Assembly: GCA_019636625.1 (NCBI GenBank)
Contig: JAHBXE010000002.1
Coordinates: 124,001 to 188,000 of the forward strand
Source of the DNA: Phycisphaeraceae bacterium
GTDB lineage: Bacteria > Planctomycetota > Phycisphaerae > Phycisphaerales > UBA1924
Direction: 5' to 3'
Length of the DNA: 64,000 bases
The notes below the pieces were generated by a model, which saw only the letters and a program-made list of their open reading frames with translations, was not told the origin of the DNA and searched no databases. This document shows positions 34,643-44,637 of the stretch, piece by piece. Numbering within the stretch: the stretch's first letter is position 1; each line of letters starts with the position of its first letter. The position numbers were made by a program, and so were the translations under genes.

Positions 34643-35353
34643 TCAGGACTTCGTGGCTTTCTTGGTGCGACCGCCCGAGGTCGGCGCCGTGCCCTTGTCA
34701 CTCCGGCGGGTCCGTGCCGGCGCCTTGGGCGCGGGGCGGTCGTTCATCCATGCTTCCAGCAGCGCGTACGCCGGCGCCGCCTCTCCTACGCGGAAGGTCC
34801 GTTCCAGCCACGCCGCGGCCTCGTCAAAGTCCGCGGGCGCCGCGCCCTCGGCGACCAAGGCCTGATGGAGCCGATGGTCGAGCGGGAAGGCGTGTCCACC
34901 GAGGTTCAGCAGGAGCATCCGGCCTGAAACGAAACCGGGCGTTCCGTCGAGCGAGTCGAGAAACTGCCGCGCTTCGCGCTTGGGCATGTCGATCAGCCGC
35001 CTCAGCGAGACCGAATGCTCGCGCCGGTACAGGTCGTTCAACGCCGATCGAAGCCGGGTGGCCCGTTCGAGCGCTCGCGGATACCGGTCGCCGATGATGG
35101 AGACCAGTTCATCGTTCAGGCAGACGCGGAGCTCGTTGTAGTCAACCACCGACTGGTGGATGCGCTTGGTCGCGATTACGGCACGCGAGGTGGAGGCTTC
35201 CCACGCCATGAACGCGAACACGAAGGACCAGACCAGCGGGTCGCCCTCGGGCGGGCAGCCCTCCAACGCCGGGTCGGCCACGGTCTCGCCGTAGGTCGAA
35301 CGCAGTTTCTTCAGCAGCGCGTTGAGCTTCTTGGTTGGATCGGGTGATGCCAC
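34643..35353 (-). CDS. Helical protein with weak EndoIII-like (HhH) similarity
   Basis: The 236-residue product is mainly alpha-helical. A segment at about 140-165 (GRMLLLNLGGHAFPLDHRLHQAL) recalls the region of endonuclease III-family glycosylases around their conserved aspartate, but the helix-hairpin-helix glycine signature and catalytic lysine are not evident, and there is no iron-sulfur cysteine set. It may be a degenerate member or unrelated. The C-terminus (205-236) is lysine/arginine-rich and probably disordered. It is placed between rbfA and the TPR lipoprotein, 81 and 2 nt away respectively. Confidence 0.55.
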   Translation of the reverse strand: MASPDPTKKLNALLKKLRSTYGETVADPALEGCPPEGDPLVWSFVFAFMAWEASTSRAVIATKRIHQSVVDYNELRVCLNDELVSIIGDRYPRALERATRLRSALNDLYRREHSVSLRRLIDMPKREARQFLDSLDGTPGFVSGRMLLLNLGGHAFPLDHRLHQALVAEGAAPADFDEAAAWLERTFRVGEAAPAYALLEAWMNDRPAPKAPARTRRSDKGTAPTSGGRTKKATKS

Positions 35354-35434
35354 GCGATTCGGTCCCTCCGGGACGCGAGAGGGTAGGAGCGGTTCCTCCC
35401 GTCAAGCGTTCCCCTTTCACGGATCCATCCGCCG

Positions 35435-35872
35435 TCAATCCCCTCCGTCACCGCCGCCACCATCCGCCTCCGCGCCGTCGCCCGCCTCTTCTTGAACGGC
35501 GGATGCGTCCCCCCCGGCGCCCTTCCGCTCCTGTTCTTCCCGTACCCGGGAAAGAGCCTCAAACACGCCGGCCTGCTTCTTCAGGCTCGTGTCCAAACGG
35601 AACTCGAGTGCAGGGATCGCCCGGGTTGCGATTTTTTCTCCCAGGACGTGCCGCAGGTGTTTCGCCGCGCTGCGGAGGCCGTGCATCGTGAGGTCCTGAC
35701 GATCCGCGGGCAGTACCGAAACTTGAACGAACGCCGTTTTCAGATCGGGCGAGACCTCGACGGATGTCACGGTGATCAACCCGGAGATTCTGGGGTCCTG
35801 AAGCCCGCGTGAGATCAACTCCTGGAGGGCCTGGTGTATGGTCGAGGCGAACTGCTCCGCGCGGCGGCTCAT
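35435..35872 (-). CDS. rbfA: Ribosome-binding factor A
   Basis: The 145-residue protein has the RbfA KH-like core (about 1-110): an N-terminal helix SRRAEQFASTIHQALQELIS, DPRISGLITVTSVEVSPDL and a final LEFRLDTSLKK segment. RbfA helps mature the 5' end of 16S rRNA in the 30S subunit. The C-terminal 35 residues are acidic and glycine-rich, unlike typical RbfA. It overlaps the upstream ylxP/DUF503 gene by 4 nt in the nusA-infB operon. Confidence 0.9.
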   Translation of the reverse strand: MSRRAEQFASTIHQALQELISRGLQDPRISGLITVTSVEVSPDLKTAFVQVSVLPADRQDLTMHGLRSAAKHLRHVLGEKIATRAIPALEFRLDTSLKKQAGVFEALSRVREEQERKGAGGDASAVQEEAGDGAEADGGGGDGGD

Positions 35873-36369
35873 GGTGGGGTTTCCGTTGTGGGAAGTGGGG
35901 GAGAGATAGGGCGAGGGCTTGGGAAGGCGTTGGAAGAGGATGGGGGGAATGGGGGGGGAAGGGGGGGGGTAGGCGGGGGAGGAGCATGAGCAGGAGGGGG
36001 CGATCCGGTCTCAAAGTATGCCAGCAGCTCCGCGGCGATTTCATCCGGGTCCGGACCCGCTTCTTCCGATTCGGGGAGGTCCTTGAACTGGATAATTTTC
36101 CGCTCGCACACCCCGAGTTCGGCATCGAGCAGCCCGCGCAGCTTCTCGGTGATGTGATCCAGCACCTCCGCCGCACGCCGTCCGTCGGGAGTGATGCACG
36201 CGGCGCCCATGCTCGCGACGCTCATGTTGTCCTGCCTGGCCACCTCGGCGACCGAGACCTGGTGCTCGCGGTGCAGGCGGTCCTTGATCGAGTTCACCAC
36301 GCGTCGCTTGTCCTTGAGCGACTCCGCGCCGCGGATGTGGAGGTCGAACTGGAGAAGGCCAAGGACCAT
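35869..36369 (-). CDS. ylxP: DUF503 (YlxP-like) protein with proline-rich tail
   Basis: Residues 1-95 match the YlxP/DUF503 family, which often sits between infB and rbfA: MVLGLLQFDLHIRGAESLKDKR, SVAEVARQDN, and a C-terminal helix. The known family role is small and possibly linked to ribosome assembly. The product here is 166 residues because of a proline/serine-rich tail (about 122-166, PPPAHAPPPPTPPLPPPF) encoded by low-complexity G/C runs. Such tails could be real linkers or could mark a frameshift near the end of the gene; the 4-nt overlap with rbfA supports the present frame. Confidence 0.82.
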   Translation of the reverse strand: MVLGLLQFDLHIRGAESLKDKRRVVNSIKDRLHREHQVSVAEVARQDNMSVASMGAACITPDGRRAAEVLDHITEKLRGLLDAELGVCERKIIQFKDLPESEEAGPDPDEIAAELLAYFETGSPPPAHAPPPPTPPLPPPFPPSSSNAFPSPRPISPPLPTTETPP

Positions 36370-36495
36370 GGTGTGGGAAGAGGGGGAACGGGGGCGCGGG
36401 AGTGCGGCGGGTCGCGGCGACCGCCGCTGAGAGTTCCGTGGCGGCCCGCTCGGCGCATTGGGGCACTACGGAACCACGATGCCGCAACTTTCCTC

Positions 36496-39333
36496 CTACA
36501 GCGTCCGCTTCACCTCAACATTCTTGTAACACTCGAGGATGTCGCCTTCCTTGATGTCGTCGTATCCGACGATCTTCATGCCGCACTCCATGCCGGCGCG
36601 GACTTCCTTGGCGTCGTCCTTGAAGCGCTTGAGCTGCTCGAGCTTGCGGTCGTTCTCGATAACCACGTCGTTCCGCGTGACGCGGATAAGCGCGTCGCGC
36701 TGGACGATGCCGTCGGTGACGTAGCACCCGGCGATCGCGCCGACCTTGGAGATCTTGAACACCTTGCGGACTTCCGCGTGGCCCAGCACTTCCTGACGCA
36801 GTTCCGGAGCGAGCAGGCCCTCCGCCGCCTTCTTGAGGTCCTCGGTGATGTGGTAGATGACCTGGTAGGGGCGGATCTGGATGCCCTTGGCTTCCGCCAG
36901 TTGGCGAGCCTTGCCCGAGGCGATGACGTTGAACCCGATGATGACGGCGCGGCTGGCATCGGCCAGCAGCACATCGCTCTCCGTGATGCCACCGACGGCC
37001 GCGTGCAGCACGCGGACCTTGACCTCGGGGGTCGAGACCTTCTCGACCTCGCCCTTGAGCACATCGACGGTGCCCTGCTCCGCGGCCTTGATGACGACGA
37101 GGATTTCCTTGGTCTCGCCCTCGGCCATCTGGCTGAAGAGCCGGTCGAGCGTGACCTTCGGCTGGGCCAGTTGCGCCTCACGTTCGCGCATCCGACGCTG
37201 TTCGGCGGCTTCCTGCGCCTTCTTCAGCGAATCGACCACGAAGAACTTGTCGCCGGCGTCGGGGATCTCATCGATACCCGAGATCTGCACCGGGATCGGC
37301 GGCAGGGCTGACTTGATCTTGTTTCCGCGATCGTCCGTGATGTCGCGCACGCGACCGTAGCCGCGACCGGCCACGATAAAGTCGCCGACCTCGAGCTTTC
37401 CGTCCTGCAGGAGCAGGTTGGCCACAGCGCCGCGGCCCTCTTCAACCTTCGCCTCGATCACGGTGCCGCGTGCATGCCCACCGAAGTCGGCCTTCAGGTC
37501 CTGCAACTGCGCCTGGTAGTCCAGCGTCTCGAGCAGTTCCTTGATGCCCTTGCCCGTGACGGCGGAGGTGCGGACCACTTCCGTGTCCCCGCCCCACTCG
37601 ACCGGGTTGAGCCCGTGCTCGGCCAACTGGCCAAGCGTCTTCTGGATGTTCGCCTCGGTGGCCTCCGGACGGTCGATCTTGTTCAACGCCACCACGATTG
37701 GCACCTTCGCCGCCTTCGCGTGGCTGATCGACTCGACCGTCTGCGGCATCACGCCCCCGTCCGCCGGGGAAACGACCAGCACCACCACGTCCGTGATGTT
37801 CGCCCCGCGCGAACGCATCGCCGTGAACGCCTGGTGGCCCGGCGTGTCGAAGAACACGACGTCCTTCTTTTCTCCAGCGACCTCGATCTGCACTCGGAAC
37901 GCGCTTGTCCGCTGTGTGATGCCGCCCGCCTCGCCGGCCGCCACGTTCGTGTTGCGGATCTTGTCCAGCAGCGAGGTCTTGCCGTGGTCGACGTGCCCGA
38001 GGATCGTGACAATCGGCCCGCGTGGACGCAGGTCCACGGCCTCGCGTCCGGAGAACTCGGCCGACACGGCCTCTTCCGCGGTCTTCGCCTCGGAGATTTC
38101 GAGCTCAATGTTGTGCTCGAACATGATCTCCTGGGCCTTCTCGGGATCGATCCCCGAGTTGATGGTCGCCATGATCCCCTGCAGGAACAGCTTCTTGACG
38201 ATGTCCGCGCCCTTGACGCCCGTGGCCGCCGAGAGGTCCTTGATCGTGAATGGCGCCGCGATCTTCACCTTCCCGCCGACTTCCGCCGGCGTCGCGGCGC
38301 GCTCGCCACCCACGCCTTCGTGCTTCTTCAGGTCCTGCCGGCGCTTCTTCAGGAACCCGCCGGCGCGCAGCAGCCGGGCCTCGCGCTCGATGAGGTCCTG
38401 CTCGCTGATGACCCCCGACGTGTTCCCCTGCCACGTGTCGATGTCCGCCCGCCCGCGACGGCGATCCGGCACGCCGGTCGTCGTCGTCGGTCCGCGACGC
38501 TTGTTCGCGCCGCCCCGACGAGGGCTCCGGCCGGCTTCATCGTCCGTTCCCGTGCCCAGCGACTGAACACCCGTTCCGCCGCGCGGCCCGCGGGACGTGG
38601 TGATTCCGCTTCCCTCCGTGCCCATCGGGCGCCTCGGCCGGGGCGGCGCAATCACTTCCGGCGCCTCGACTCGCACCACCTTGGGCCCGGCGAGCTTCAC
38701 CGGGGTTTGCACCTGGAGCTTCGGCCCGGCGGGCGTGACGACCTTCGGCCGCGTCGGAACGTTCATTGGCGCCACGGTCGTCGGGGGAGGTGGCGGCGGT
38801 GGCGGGGGCTTGGGTGGAGCGGCGGCGGCCTTGGCCGGAACCTCGGGCACTTCCGGAGCGGGCGGTGGAGGCGGGGGCGGCGCGACCTTCGCCACGGGCG
38901 CCACGGCCGGCACTTCCTCCGGGGGCGGCGGCGTCACCACGACCCGCGCCGGCGGCGGCACGATCGGTTCAGGCGGCGGTTCGGGCTTCTTGATCACGCG
39001 CCGCACGGGTGGCGCCGGGGGTTCCTCCACCGCCGTGCCGGTCGTTTCGCCACCTTCGCCCGGCGTCGATTCGTCCGCGGTCTTGGTCTTGGCCTTCTTC
39101 GGGCGTGTGGCCTTGGCCTTCTCCAGATCGACGGGCGCCGCGGTCTCGATCGCCGTGGTGTGCGGTCCGGAGCTGAACCACTCCCGGATCGTCGCCGCCA
39201 AGCCGGCCGAGACGGGCGACATGTGCGTCTTGATCGCCTCGATCCCCTCCGCCTTGCACTTGGCGATGATCTCTTTCGAGTCGATCCCGATTTCCTTCGC
39301 CAACTGGTGAATGCGCTTCTGTGCTGTGGCCAC
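36496..39333 (-). CDS. infB: Translation initiation factor IF-2
   Basis: The 945-residue GTPase delivers initiator tRNA to the ribosome. It has an N-terminal IF2_N region ([20 protein letters not shown]), a proline/alanine-rich linker (about 80-300), a second N-domain near 350, the G domain from about residue 440 ([20 protein letters not shown]) and the C-terminal beta-barrel domains with [13 protein letters not shown]. The highly conserved GITQHIGAY segment reads GITQRTSAF here. The start is GTG with GGAG 6 nt upstream. It follows nusA by 117 nt and precedes ylxP by 126 nt. Confidence 0.94.
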   Translation of the reverse strand: MATAQKRIHQLAKEIGIDSKEIIAKCKAEGIEAIKTHMSPVSAGLAATIREWFSSGPHTTAIETAAPVDLEKAKATRPKKAKTKTADESTPGEGGETTGTAVEEPPAPPVRRVIKKPEPPPEPIVPPPARVVVTPPPPEEVPAVAPVAKVAPPPPPPPAPEVPEVPAKAAAAPPKPPPPPPPPPTTVAPMNVPTRPKVVTPAGPKLQVQTPVKLAGPKVVRVEAPEVIAPPRPRRPMGTEGSGITTSRGPRGGTGVQSLGTGTDDEAGRSPRRGGANKRRGPTTTTGVPDRRRGRADIDTWQGNTSGVISEQDLIEREARLLRAGGFLKKRRQDLKKHEGVGGERAATPAEVGGKVKIAAPFTIKDLSAATGVKGADIVKKLFLQGIMATINSGIDPEKAQEIMFEHNIELEISEAKTAEEAVSAEFSGREAVDLRPRGPIVTILGHVDHGKTSLLDKIRNTNVAAGEAGGITQRTSAFRVQIEVAGEKKDVVFFDTPGHQAFTAMRSRGANITDVVVLVVSPADGGVMPQTVESISHAKAAKVPIVVALNKIDRPEATEANIQKTLGQLAEHGLNPVEWGGDTEVVRTSAVTGKGIKELLETLDYQAQLQDLKADFGGHARGTVIEAKVEEGRGAVANLLLQDGKLEVGDFIVAGRGYGRVRDITDDRGNKIKSALPPIPVQISGIDEIPDAGDKFFVVDSLKKAQEAAEQRRMREREAQLAQPKVTLDRLFSQMAEGETKEILVVIKAAEQGTVDVLKGEVEKVSTPEVKVRVLHAAVGGITESDVLLADASRAVIIGFNVIASGKARQLAEAKGIQIRPYQVIYHITEDLKKAAEGLLAPELRQEVLGHAEVRKVFKISKVGAIAGCYVTDGIVQRDALIRVTRNDVVIENDRKLEQLKRFKDDAKEVRAGMECGMKIVGYDDIKEGDILECYKNVEVKRTL

Positions 39334-39450
39334 TCAATGCTCCGACGCGTACGTGCCCGTCGATTCGCGGCCGCTGACCAGGCCGAAATGGTCCCGGATC
39401 CACTGTTCCCCTGCCGCGGACTACCGGGTCCGCCCGCGGCAGGTTTCGCT

Positions 39451-40815
39451 TCAACCCTGCCCGAGGATGTCCGCCGCCCGGGCGTCGTCTGATTCGCTCG
39501 TCTTCGGCGGCACCGGGCCGCCGCCGAGGATCGCGGCCGCGGCGGTTTCTGCGTCGACCGGACCCGCCGGCGTCTCGCCCGCGAGGAGCCGCTTGGCGGC
39601 TTCCTCTTCGAGCTTCCGCTTCGCCTCGGCCTCCTCCTTCTCCTTCTGCTGCTGCTCGGCGACGATCTTCGCCTTCGCCGACGCCTTCTCCACGATCGTC
39701 CTGGCCGTGTCTTCGGTCACGCCCAGTTCGGAGACCAGCACCTCGGCGCCGACCTCTTCGATGTCGAACACGCTGACCATGCCCATCGCGGCCAGCTTGT
39801 CCGCCATTTCCTCGGTGACGCCCTCAACCTCCTGGATCGTGGCGTACATGGTTTCGACGCCCTTGGTGAACTCCTCGGGCGTGAGGATGTCCACATCCCA
39901 TCCGGTCAGCCTCGCGGCGAGGCGCACGTTCTGGCCCCGCTTGCCGATGGCCAGCGAGAGCTGATCCTCCCGGACCACGACTGTCGCCCGCCCCAGCTCG
40001 AAGCACAGCGAGATCTCCGCGACTTCCGCGGGCTTGAGCGCGTTCTGGATCAGGATCTGGCTCGACTCGTTCCAGCGGACGATGTCGATCTTTTCGCCGT
40101 TGAGTTCGTCCACGATGTTCTTGATGCGGCTGCCGCGCACGCCGACGCACGCGCCGACCGCATCGACCTTCGAATCGATGGACGACACCGCGATCTTGGT
40201 GCGGTAGCCCGCCTCGCGCGCCATGGCCTTGATCTCGATGATCCGCTCCGCGACTTCGGGGACCTCCACTTCGAAGAGCCGCTTGATGAAGTCCGGGTGC
40301 GCGCGGGACAGCACGATCTTGACCTGCGAACCCGCGTCCCGCACATCCAGGATCAGGCAGCGCACACGGTCCCCCGCCTGGAACTGCTCGCCCGGGATCT
40401 GCTCGCTGCGGGGCATGAAGGCCTCGGCCCGGTCGATCGTCACCACGAGGGCGCCGCCCTCGTACCGCTGGGCCGTGCCGGTCGCGATTTCACCGATGCG
40501 CTTGGAGAAGTCCTCGAAAATGCTGGAGCGCTCATCGTCGCGGAACTTCTGGATCATCACCTGCTTGAACGTCTGCGCCGCGATGCGTCCGAACGCTTCC
40601 GGCGGCATGTCCAGCGGCTCGCCGTGGCGCAGCAGGGTCATGTCCCCCGTCAGCGGATCGACCGTGCACGTGAACTCTTCCGTGTCGAGCGTGCTGAAGT
40701 ACTTGCGGGCGGCCGACACCATCGCCTGCTCCAGATCGCGGATCAGGAGTTGCTTGTCAATGTTCCGATCGCGAGCGATCGAGTCGAGAATCCGCATCAT
40801 TTCTGGCTTGTTCAA
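39451..40815 (-). CDS. nusA: Transcription termination/antitermination factor NusA
   Basis: The 454-residue protein has the NusA N-terminal domain (1-125, MRILDSIARDRNIDKQ, then AARKYF), an S1 domain (about 135-200, VVTIDRAEAFMPRSEQIPGE), KH1 (about 205-270, DAVGACVGVRGSRIKNIVDEL) and KH2 (about 275-345, LSLAIGKRGQNVRLAARLTGW). The C-terminal part is helix-hairpin-helix-like, then a lysine/glutamate-rich helix. It binds RNA polymerase and controls pausing. TTG at 40815 is taken as the start because AGGAG is 8 nt upstream and the family starts at NKPEM. It is the first gene of the infB operon; rimP, common upstream, is absent. Confidence 0.92.
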   Translation of the reverse strand: MNKPEMMRILDSIARDRNIDKQLLIRDLEQAMVSAARKYFSTLDTEEFTCTVDPLTGDMTLLRHGEPLDMPPEAFGRIAAQTFKQVMIQKFRDDERSSIFEDFSKRIGEIATGTAQRYEGGALVVTIDRAEAFMPRSEQIPGEQFQAGDRVRCLILDVRDAGSQVKIVLSRAHPDFIKRLFEVEVPEVAERIIEIKAMAREAGYRTKIAVSSIDSKVDAVGACVGVRGSRIKNIVDELNGEKIDIVRWNESSQILIQNALKPAEVAEISLCFELGRATVVVREDQLSLAIGKRGQNVRLAARLTGWDVDILTPEEFTKGVETMYATIQEVEGVTEEMADKLAAMGMVSVFDIEEVGAEVLVSELGVTEDTARTIVEKASAKAKIVAEQQQKEKEEAEAKRKLEEEAAKRLLAGETPAGPVDAETAAAAILGGGPVPPKTSESDDARAADILGQG

Positions 40816-41425
40816 AACCGTGTCTCCTGGTTGTCTGTCGCTGCCTGTCGAACCCTGAATGTCGAAACCCGATATGCCGGGATGTCCAACCTGTTTCCGT
40901 CCTTCGTGCCGCGGCTTGCGAGCGTTCCGCGCTTCCGAACAACTCCAAAACGCACAAGGCCACAAGCGCCTCGCCGGCGGCCCGTGGCCCTCAACCCTGC
41001 CGATCCCGGAGGGATCTGGCAGGCGACCTCTGGAATCACCACGTCAGGTCATCCCGGTACCCTTTCCCATCCCCGCAGGGGATGCGACGGGCGCCGAACC
41101 CAACCGGTGATCGCCACCCCCAACGGGGAGAGGCCGATCCGGAGCAGGCGAGTGCGCCTTACCGAACATTGTCGAGAGCCGTGAGCATGTGCTTCCTTCT
41201 AAGCCGGCAACGGTGTCGAAATGTCGGGGGAACGGTAGGGGTGTGGTGCCTCATGGGTCAAACCAGCCCCGGTCACGGCACCGGGGGTGTAACCGGCGTC
41301 CGAGACGGTTCCTTGCAGTTCCAGTTCAACAACCCCGACTCTTGAGAAACTTGCCTCTAACTCTGGCGACCGTGCGTGAGGAGCAAATCGGGATTGCCCT
41401 GTGCGGACGATTCCAAGCCGATCAC
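40816..41425 (-). other. 610-bp intergenic region upstream of nusA, downstream of fliM
   Basis: No convincing gene was found here. A reading frame at 41199-41429 overlaps the fliM stop but has no recognisable family and looks incidental. A 7-bp GC hairpin (arms 41267-41273 and 41280-41286) could end fliM transcription but has no U-tract. The nusA-proximal part should contain the operon promoter; a TTGGAC/TCGACA-like pair is visible but weak. I searched for tmRNA, SRP RNA and RNase P landmarks and saw none. Confidence 0.5.
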
Positions 41426-42448
41426 TCAAACCACCCGATCCTCCGCCGTAACTCCCCGCACCACCCGCAACGCCCGCTTTCCTTTGAACTGCCCGATGTG
41501 GGCCAGGAACTTCCGCTCACCCTCGATGCACAGCACCACCGGCTGGCTCGCGGGCTTTTCCGTCACGATCAGGTCCCCCGGCGCCATGTTCATCAGGTCG
41601 CTCAGGGTGATCGTGGTCTCCGCCAGCATCCCCGTCACCGCCAGCCCTGCCCGTGACAGCCCCCGCGTGATCTGCTCCTCGACCGACTTGCTCCGCTGGT
41701 TCTTCATCGTGCTGAACCAGCTCTGCGCCGACAGGTCCTCGACGACCGGCTCGATCACGTTATACGGGATGCACAGGTTCATGGTCCCTGCGCGGTTGCT
41801 CATCTTCAGCTCAAACCCCAGCACCACCACCACTTCGTTGGGCGGCACGATCTGCACCAGTTGCGGGTTGCTCTCCGTCGCCGCGATCGTGAACTCCATC
41901 GGCTTGATGCTCGCCCACGCTTCCGACAGCGCCGCCAGCCCCCGGTTGGTCACGTTGCTGATCAGCCGCGTCTCGATCAGCGTCATCGGCCTCTGCGGGA
42001 TGAACAGGTCCGTCGAGGTTCCCCCGAGTAGCCGATCAATGATCGGGTAGATGATCAGCGGCGAGATTTCCAGGCACATCTGCCCTTCGAGCTTGTCGGA
42101 CTGGATCAGGTTGAATGAAGTCGGGTTCGGCAGGCTGCTGATGAACTCCGAGTACGTCATCTGCTCGCACGTCGCCACCTTCACTTCGATGATCGTCCGC
42201 AGGAACCCCGACAGCGACGCTCCGAAGTTCCGGGCAAACGTCTCGTGCAGCGTCTGAAGCGCCCGCATCTGGTCCTTCGACACGCGCTCCGGCCGCTTGA
42301 AGTCGTACTCCCGGACTTCGGCGTTCTCCCCATCCCGGCGATGCCGCGAAAAGACCCGAGATTCCCGGGTTTCCGAGTCCTCGATCGCCCCGGAATCCAC
42401 CGCGGCGAGAAGCGCATCGACCTCGGATTGATCCAAAATGTCCGGCAC
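41426..42448 (-). CDS. fliM: Flagellar motor switch protein FliM
   Basis: The 340-residue protein has the N-terminal CheY-P-binding motif ILDQSEVDALLAA, the middle CheC-like domain (about 55-240, including LLGGTSTDLFIPQRPMT and YNVIEPVVEDL) and a C-terminal SpoA/FliN-like domain (about 250-330, TLSDLMNMAPGDLI). It forms part of the C-ring that sets rotation direction. The start is a GTG at 42448 with GAGGA upstream. No other flagellar gene is in the window, which suggests dispersed flagellar loci, as in many planctomycetes. Confidence 0.92.
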   Translation of the reverse strand: MPDILDQSEVDALLAAVDSGAIEDSETRESRVFSRHRRDGENAEVREYDFKRPERVSKDQMRALQTLHETFARNFGASLSGFLRTIIEVKVATCEQMTYSEFISSLPNPTSFNLIQSDKLEGQMCLEISPLIIYPIIDRLLGGTSTDLFIPQRPMTLIETRLISNVTNRGLAALSEAWASIKPMEFTIAATESNPQLVQIVPPNEVVVVLGFELKMSNRAGTMNLCIPYNVIEPVVEDLSAQSWFSTMKNQRSKSVEEQITRGLSRAGLAVTGMLAETTITLSDLMNMAPGDLIVTEKPASQPVVLCIEGERKFLAHIGQFKGKRALRVVRGVTAEDRVV

Positions 42449-42581
42449 AGAGGATCCTCGATCGCGGCACCGCCATCACCCGGCGCACCGCATCAGGACT
42501 ATCGGACGGCCAACCGCGTCTCCTTGAAGCCATGCGAACAAAACCCGCATCCAAGAACCGACGCCCCCATTCAGCCTTAAA

Positions 42582-42587
42582 TACGAT
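42582..42587 (+). promoter_or_regulatory. Candidate -10 element of dsbD (leaderless)
   Basis: TACGAT ends 5 nt before the ATG at 42593 and overlaps nearly the preceding ATG at 42590, so the second of two tandem ATGs is the likely start. Confidence 0.45.
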
Positions 42588-42592
42588 TCATG

Positions 42593-44506
42593 ATGAACTT
42601 CCACCGATTCCTCGCCGCGCTCCTCGTGCTGATCGCCGGCATCTCGCCTGTGCTCGGCCAGCCTCCGGCCGACAAAGTGAAGGTCGAGGTCAAGCCGCTG
42701 AAGTCCGCCATTGTTCCGGGGGATCAGTTCCCGATCGCCGTGATCTTCGATCACGAGCCCGGCTGGCACATTCACACCAACAAGCCCGTCGCTCCTCCCG
42801 GTGTCAGCATTGACCTGATCCCGACCGAGATCACGCCCGAGGCCTCGGGAGGTGTGACGTTCGGCGCCGTCCAGTGGCCCAAGTCCCACAGCGCCATGGT
42901 CAACCTCGACGGCAGCGGCCTCAAGCCCTACGAGGTCTTTGACGGCCGCGCCATCGCCTTCCTGCCGGTCATGGTCTCGCCGTCGGTCCCGACCGGGGGG
43001 GTGTTGGAGATCAAGCTGACGATCAGCTACCAGGCCTGCAACGACAGGACATGCCTTCTCCCCGAAGATGTCGAGAAGGCCATCTCCTTTCCCATCATCA
43101 CGCTCGCCGATGCCGCGGCCAGGCCGGCCTCTCCACCGGATGCCGACTTCGCGGCCTTTGACCCGGCAGGTTTCGCGGCCGTTGCTCCGACCGCCTCCGC
43201 GGGCCGCCCGGTCAAGTTCCAAGCCTTCGGCTTCGCGTTCGAGATCAACTCCGCGGGCGCGGTGGGGTTGGGGCTTCTGCTTCTTGTCGCAGCGCTGGGC
43301 GGCATGCTCCTGAACTTCACGCCCTGCGTGCTCCCGGTGATTCCAATCAAGATCATGAGCCTGAGCCACGCGGCGGGAAACCCGGCGCGGTGTTTCTACC
43401 TGGGAACCGTCATGTCCCTGGGCGTGGTGGCTTTCTGGATGGCCATCGGCGGGGCCATCGCGTTCATCAGCGGATTCACTGCGATCAACACGCTGTTCCA
43501 GACGCCGTGGTTCTCCCTCGGCGTCGGGTTGTTCATCCTGTTCATGGCCGTCGGCATGCTCGGCCTGTTTGCGGTCCGGCTGCCGCAGGTGGTCTACATG
43601 ATCAATCCGAGCAACGAGACCACCACCGGCTCGTTCATCTTCGGGATCATGACGGCGGTCTTGTCGACGCCGTGCACAGCGCCCTTCATGGGTTCGGCCG
43701 CGGCGTGGGCGGCGACGCAGCCGTGGATGATCACCCTGGCGACGTTCGCGGCGATCGGCATCGGCATGGCCCTGCCGTACTTCCTGCTCTCGGCGTTTCC
43801 CAAGCTGGTCGCGAAGATGCCACGCACCGGTCCGGCGAGCGAGCTGATCAAGCAGGTCATGGGCCTGCTGATGGTCGCCGTGGCGGTGTTCTTCCTGGGC
43901 ACGGGCCTTGATCCGCTGCTCCGGCAGCCGATCGACCCGGCCATCCGCTTCTACTGGTGGATCATCGCCGGCGTGGCGACGCTCGCCATGCTGTGGCTCG
44001 TGTACCGAACGTGGCAGATTTCCAAGCGGCCGCTGCTTCGTGGGTTCTGGAGCGTCTTTGGCCTTGTCTTTGCCACGGTTTCGGTTCTTGTCGCGGTTCA
44101 CTTCACCGACCGTGGACCGATCAAGTGGATCGCCTACACGCCCGAGCGCCTCGCCGAGCAGCAAACACGCGGGAATGTTGTCGTTCTCGACTTTACCGCC
44201 GAGTGGTGCCTCAACTGCAAGGCGCTCGAGGCGGGTGTGCTTCACCGGGAGGAGATCGTGAAACTCCTGCACTCCCCCGGTGTTGTGCCCATGAAGGTTG
44301 ACCTGACGGGGAACAACGTCGACGGAAAGGCGAAGCTCAAGAGTCTGAACTGGGTCGGAATTCCCCTGCTGGCTGTCTTCGGCCCCGGCGTCGCCGAGCC
44401 GATCCTGTACGACTCGTATACACCCGACATGGTGAAGGAAGCCGTCGCCCGGGCCGCGGGCAAGCCCGTGGCCACGGCTGAGAAATCAACCCCGCCGGCC
44501 CCGTAA
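42593..44506 (+). CDS. dsbD: Thiol:disulfide interchange protein DsbD
   Basis: The 637-residue protein has a signal peptide (about 1-23), a periplasmic alpha-type domain (about 25-165, PGWHIHTNKPVAPPG, YQACNDRTCLLPE), a membrane core of about eight helices (about 215-520) with the paired cysteines FTPCVLPV and STPCTAPF, and a C-terminal thioredoxin domain with WCLNCK near residue 537. DsbD carries electrons from cytoplasmic thioredoxin across the membrane to reduce periplasmic disulfides. It is divergent from fliM. A proline-rich tail follows the thioredoxin domain. Confidence 0.9.
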   Translation: MNFHRFLAALLVLIAGISPVLGQPPADKVKVEVKPLKSAIVPGDQFPIAVIFDHEPGWHIHTNKPVAPPGVSIDLIPTEITPEASGGVTFGAVQWPKSHSAMVNLDGSGLKPYEVFDGRAIAFLPVMVSPSVPTGGVLEIKLTISYQACNDRTCLLPEDVEKAISFPIITLADAAARPASPPDADFAAFDPAGFAAVAPTASAGRPVKFQAFGFAFEINSAGAVGLGLLLLVAALGGMLLNFTPCVLPVIPIKIMSLSHAAGNPARCFYLGTVMSLGVVAFWMAIGGAIAFISGFTAINTLFQTPWFSLGVGLFILFMAVGMLGLFAVRLPQVVYMINPSNETTTGSFIFGIMTAVLSTPCTAPFMGSAAAWAATQPWMITLATFAAIGIGMALPYFLLSAFPKLVAKMPRTGPASELIKQVMGLLMVAVAVFFLGTGLDPLLRQPIDPAIRFYWWIIAGVATLAMLWLVYRTWQISKRPLLRGFWSVFGLVFATVSVLVAVHFTDRGPIKWIAYTPERLAEQQTRGNVVVLDFTAEWCLNCKALEAGVLHREEIVKLLHSPGVVPMKVDLTGNNVDGKAKLKSLNWVGIPLLAVFGPGVAEPILYDSYTPDMVKEAVARAAGKPVATAEKSTPPAP

Positions 44507-44637
44507 GCCCGTCTTTTTGGTCAGCCGGTCCCCGTTCAATCCGACCGCTTCGGCGGTCCCCCAGCGTTGACACGCCCCCCCAACCGGACTACGTTCATCC
44601 CTGCCTTTCCGGGAACCGATACAGTTCCCAACGCCTC

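Noticed and set aside
41199-41429. 76-residue minus-strand frame overlapping the fliM stop
   Set aside because: TTG start, no family, composition like non-coding GC-rich DNA.
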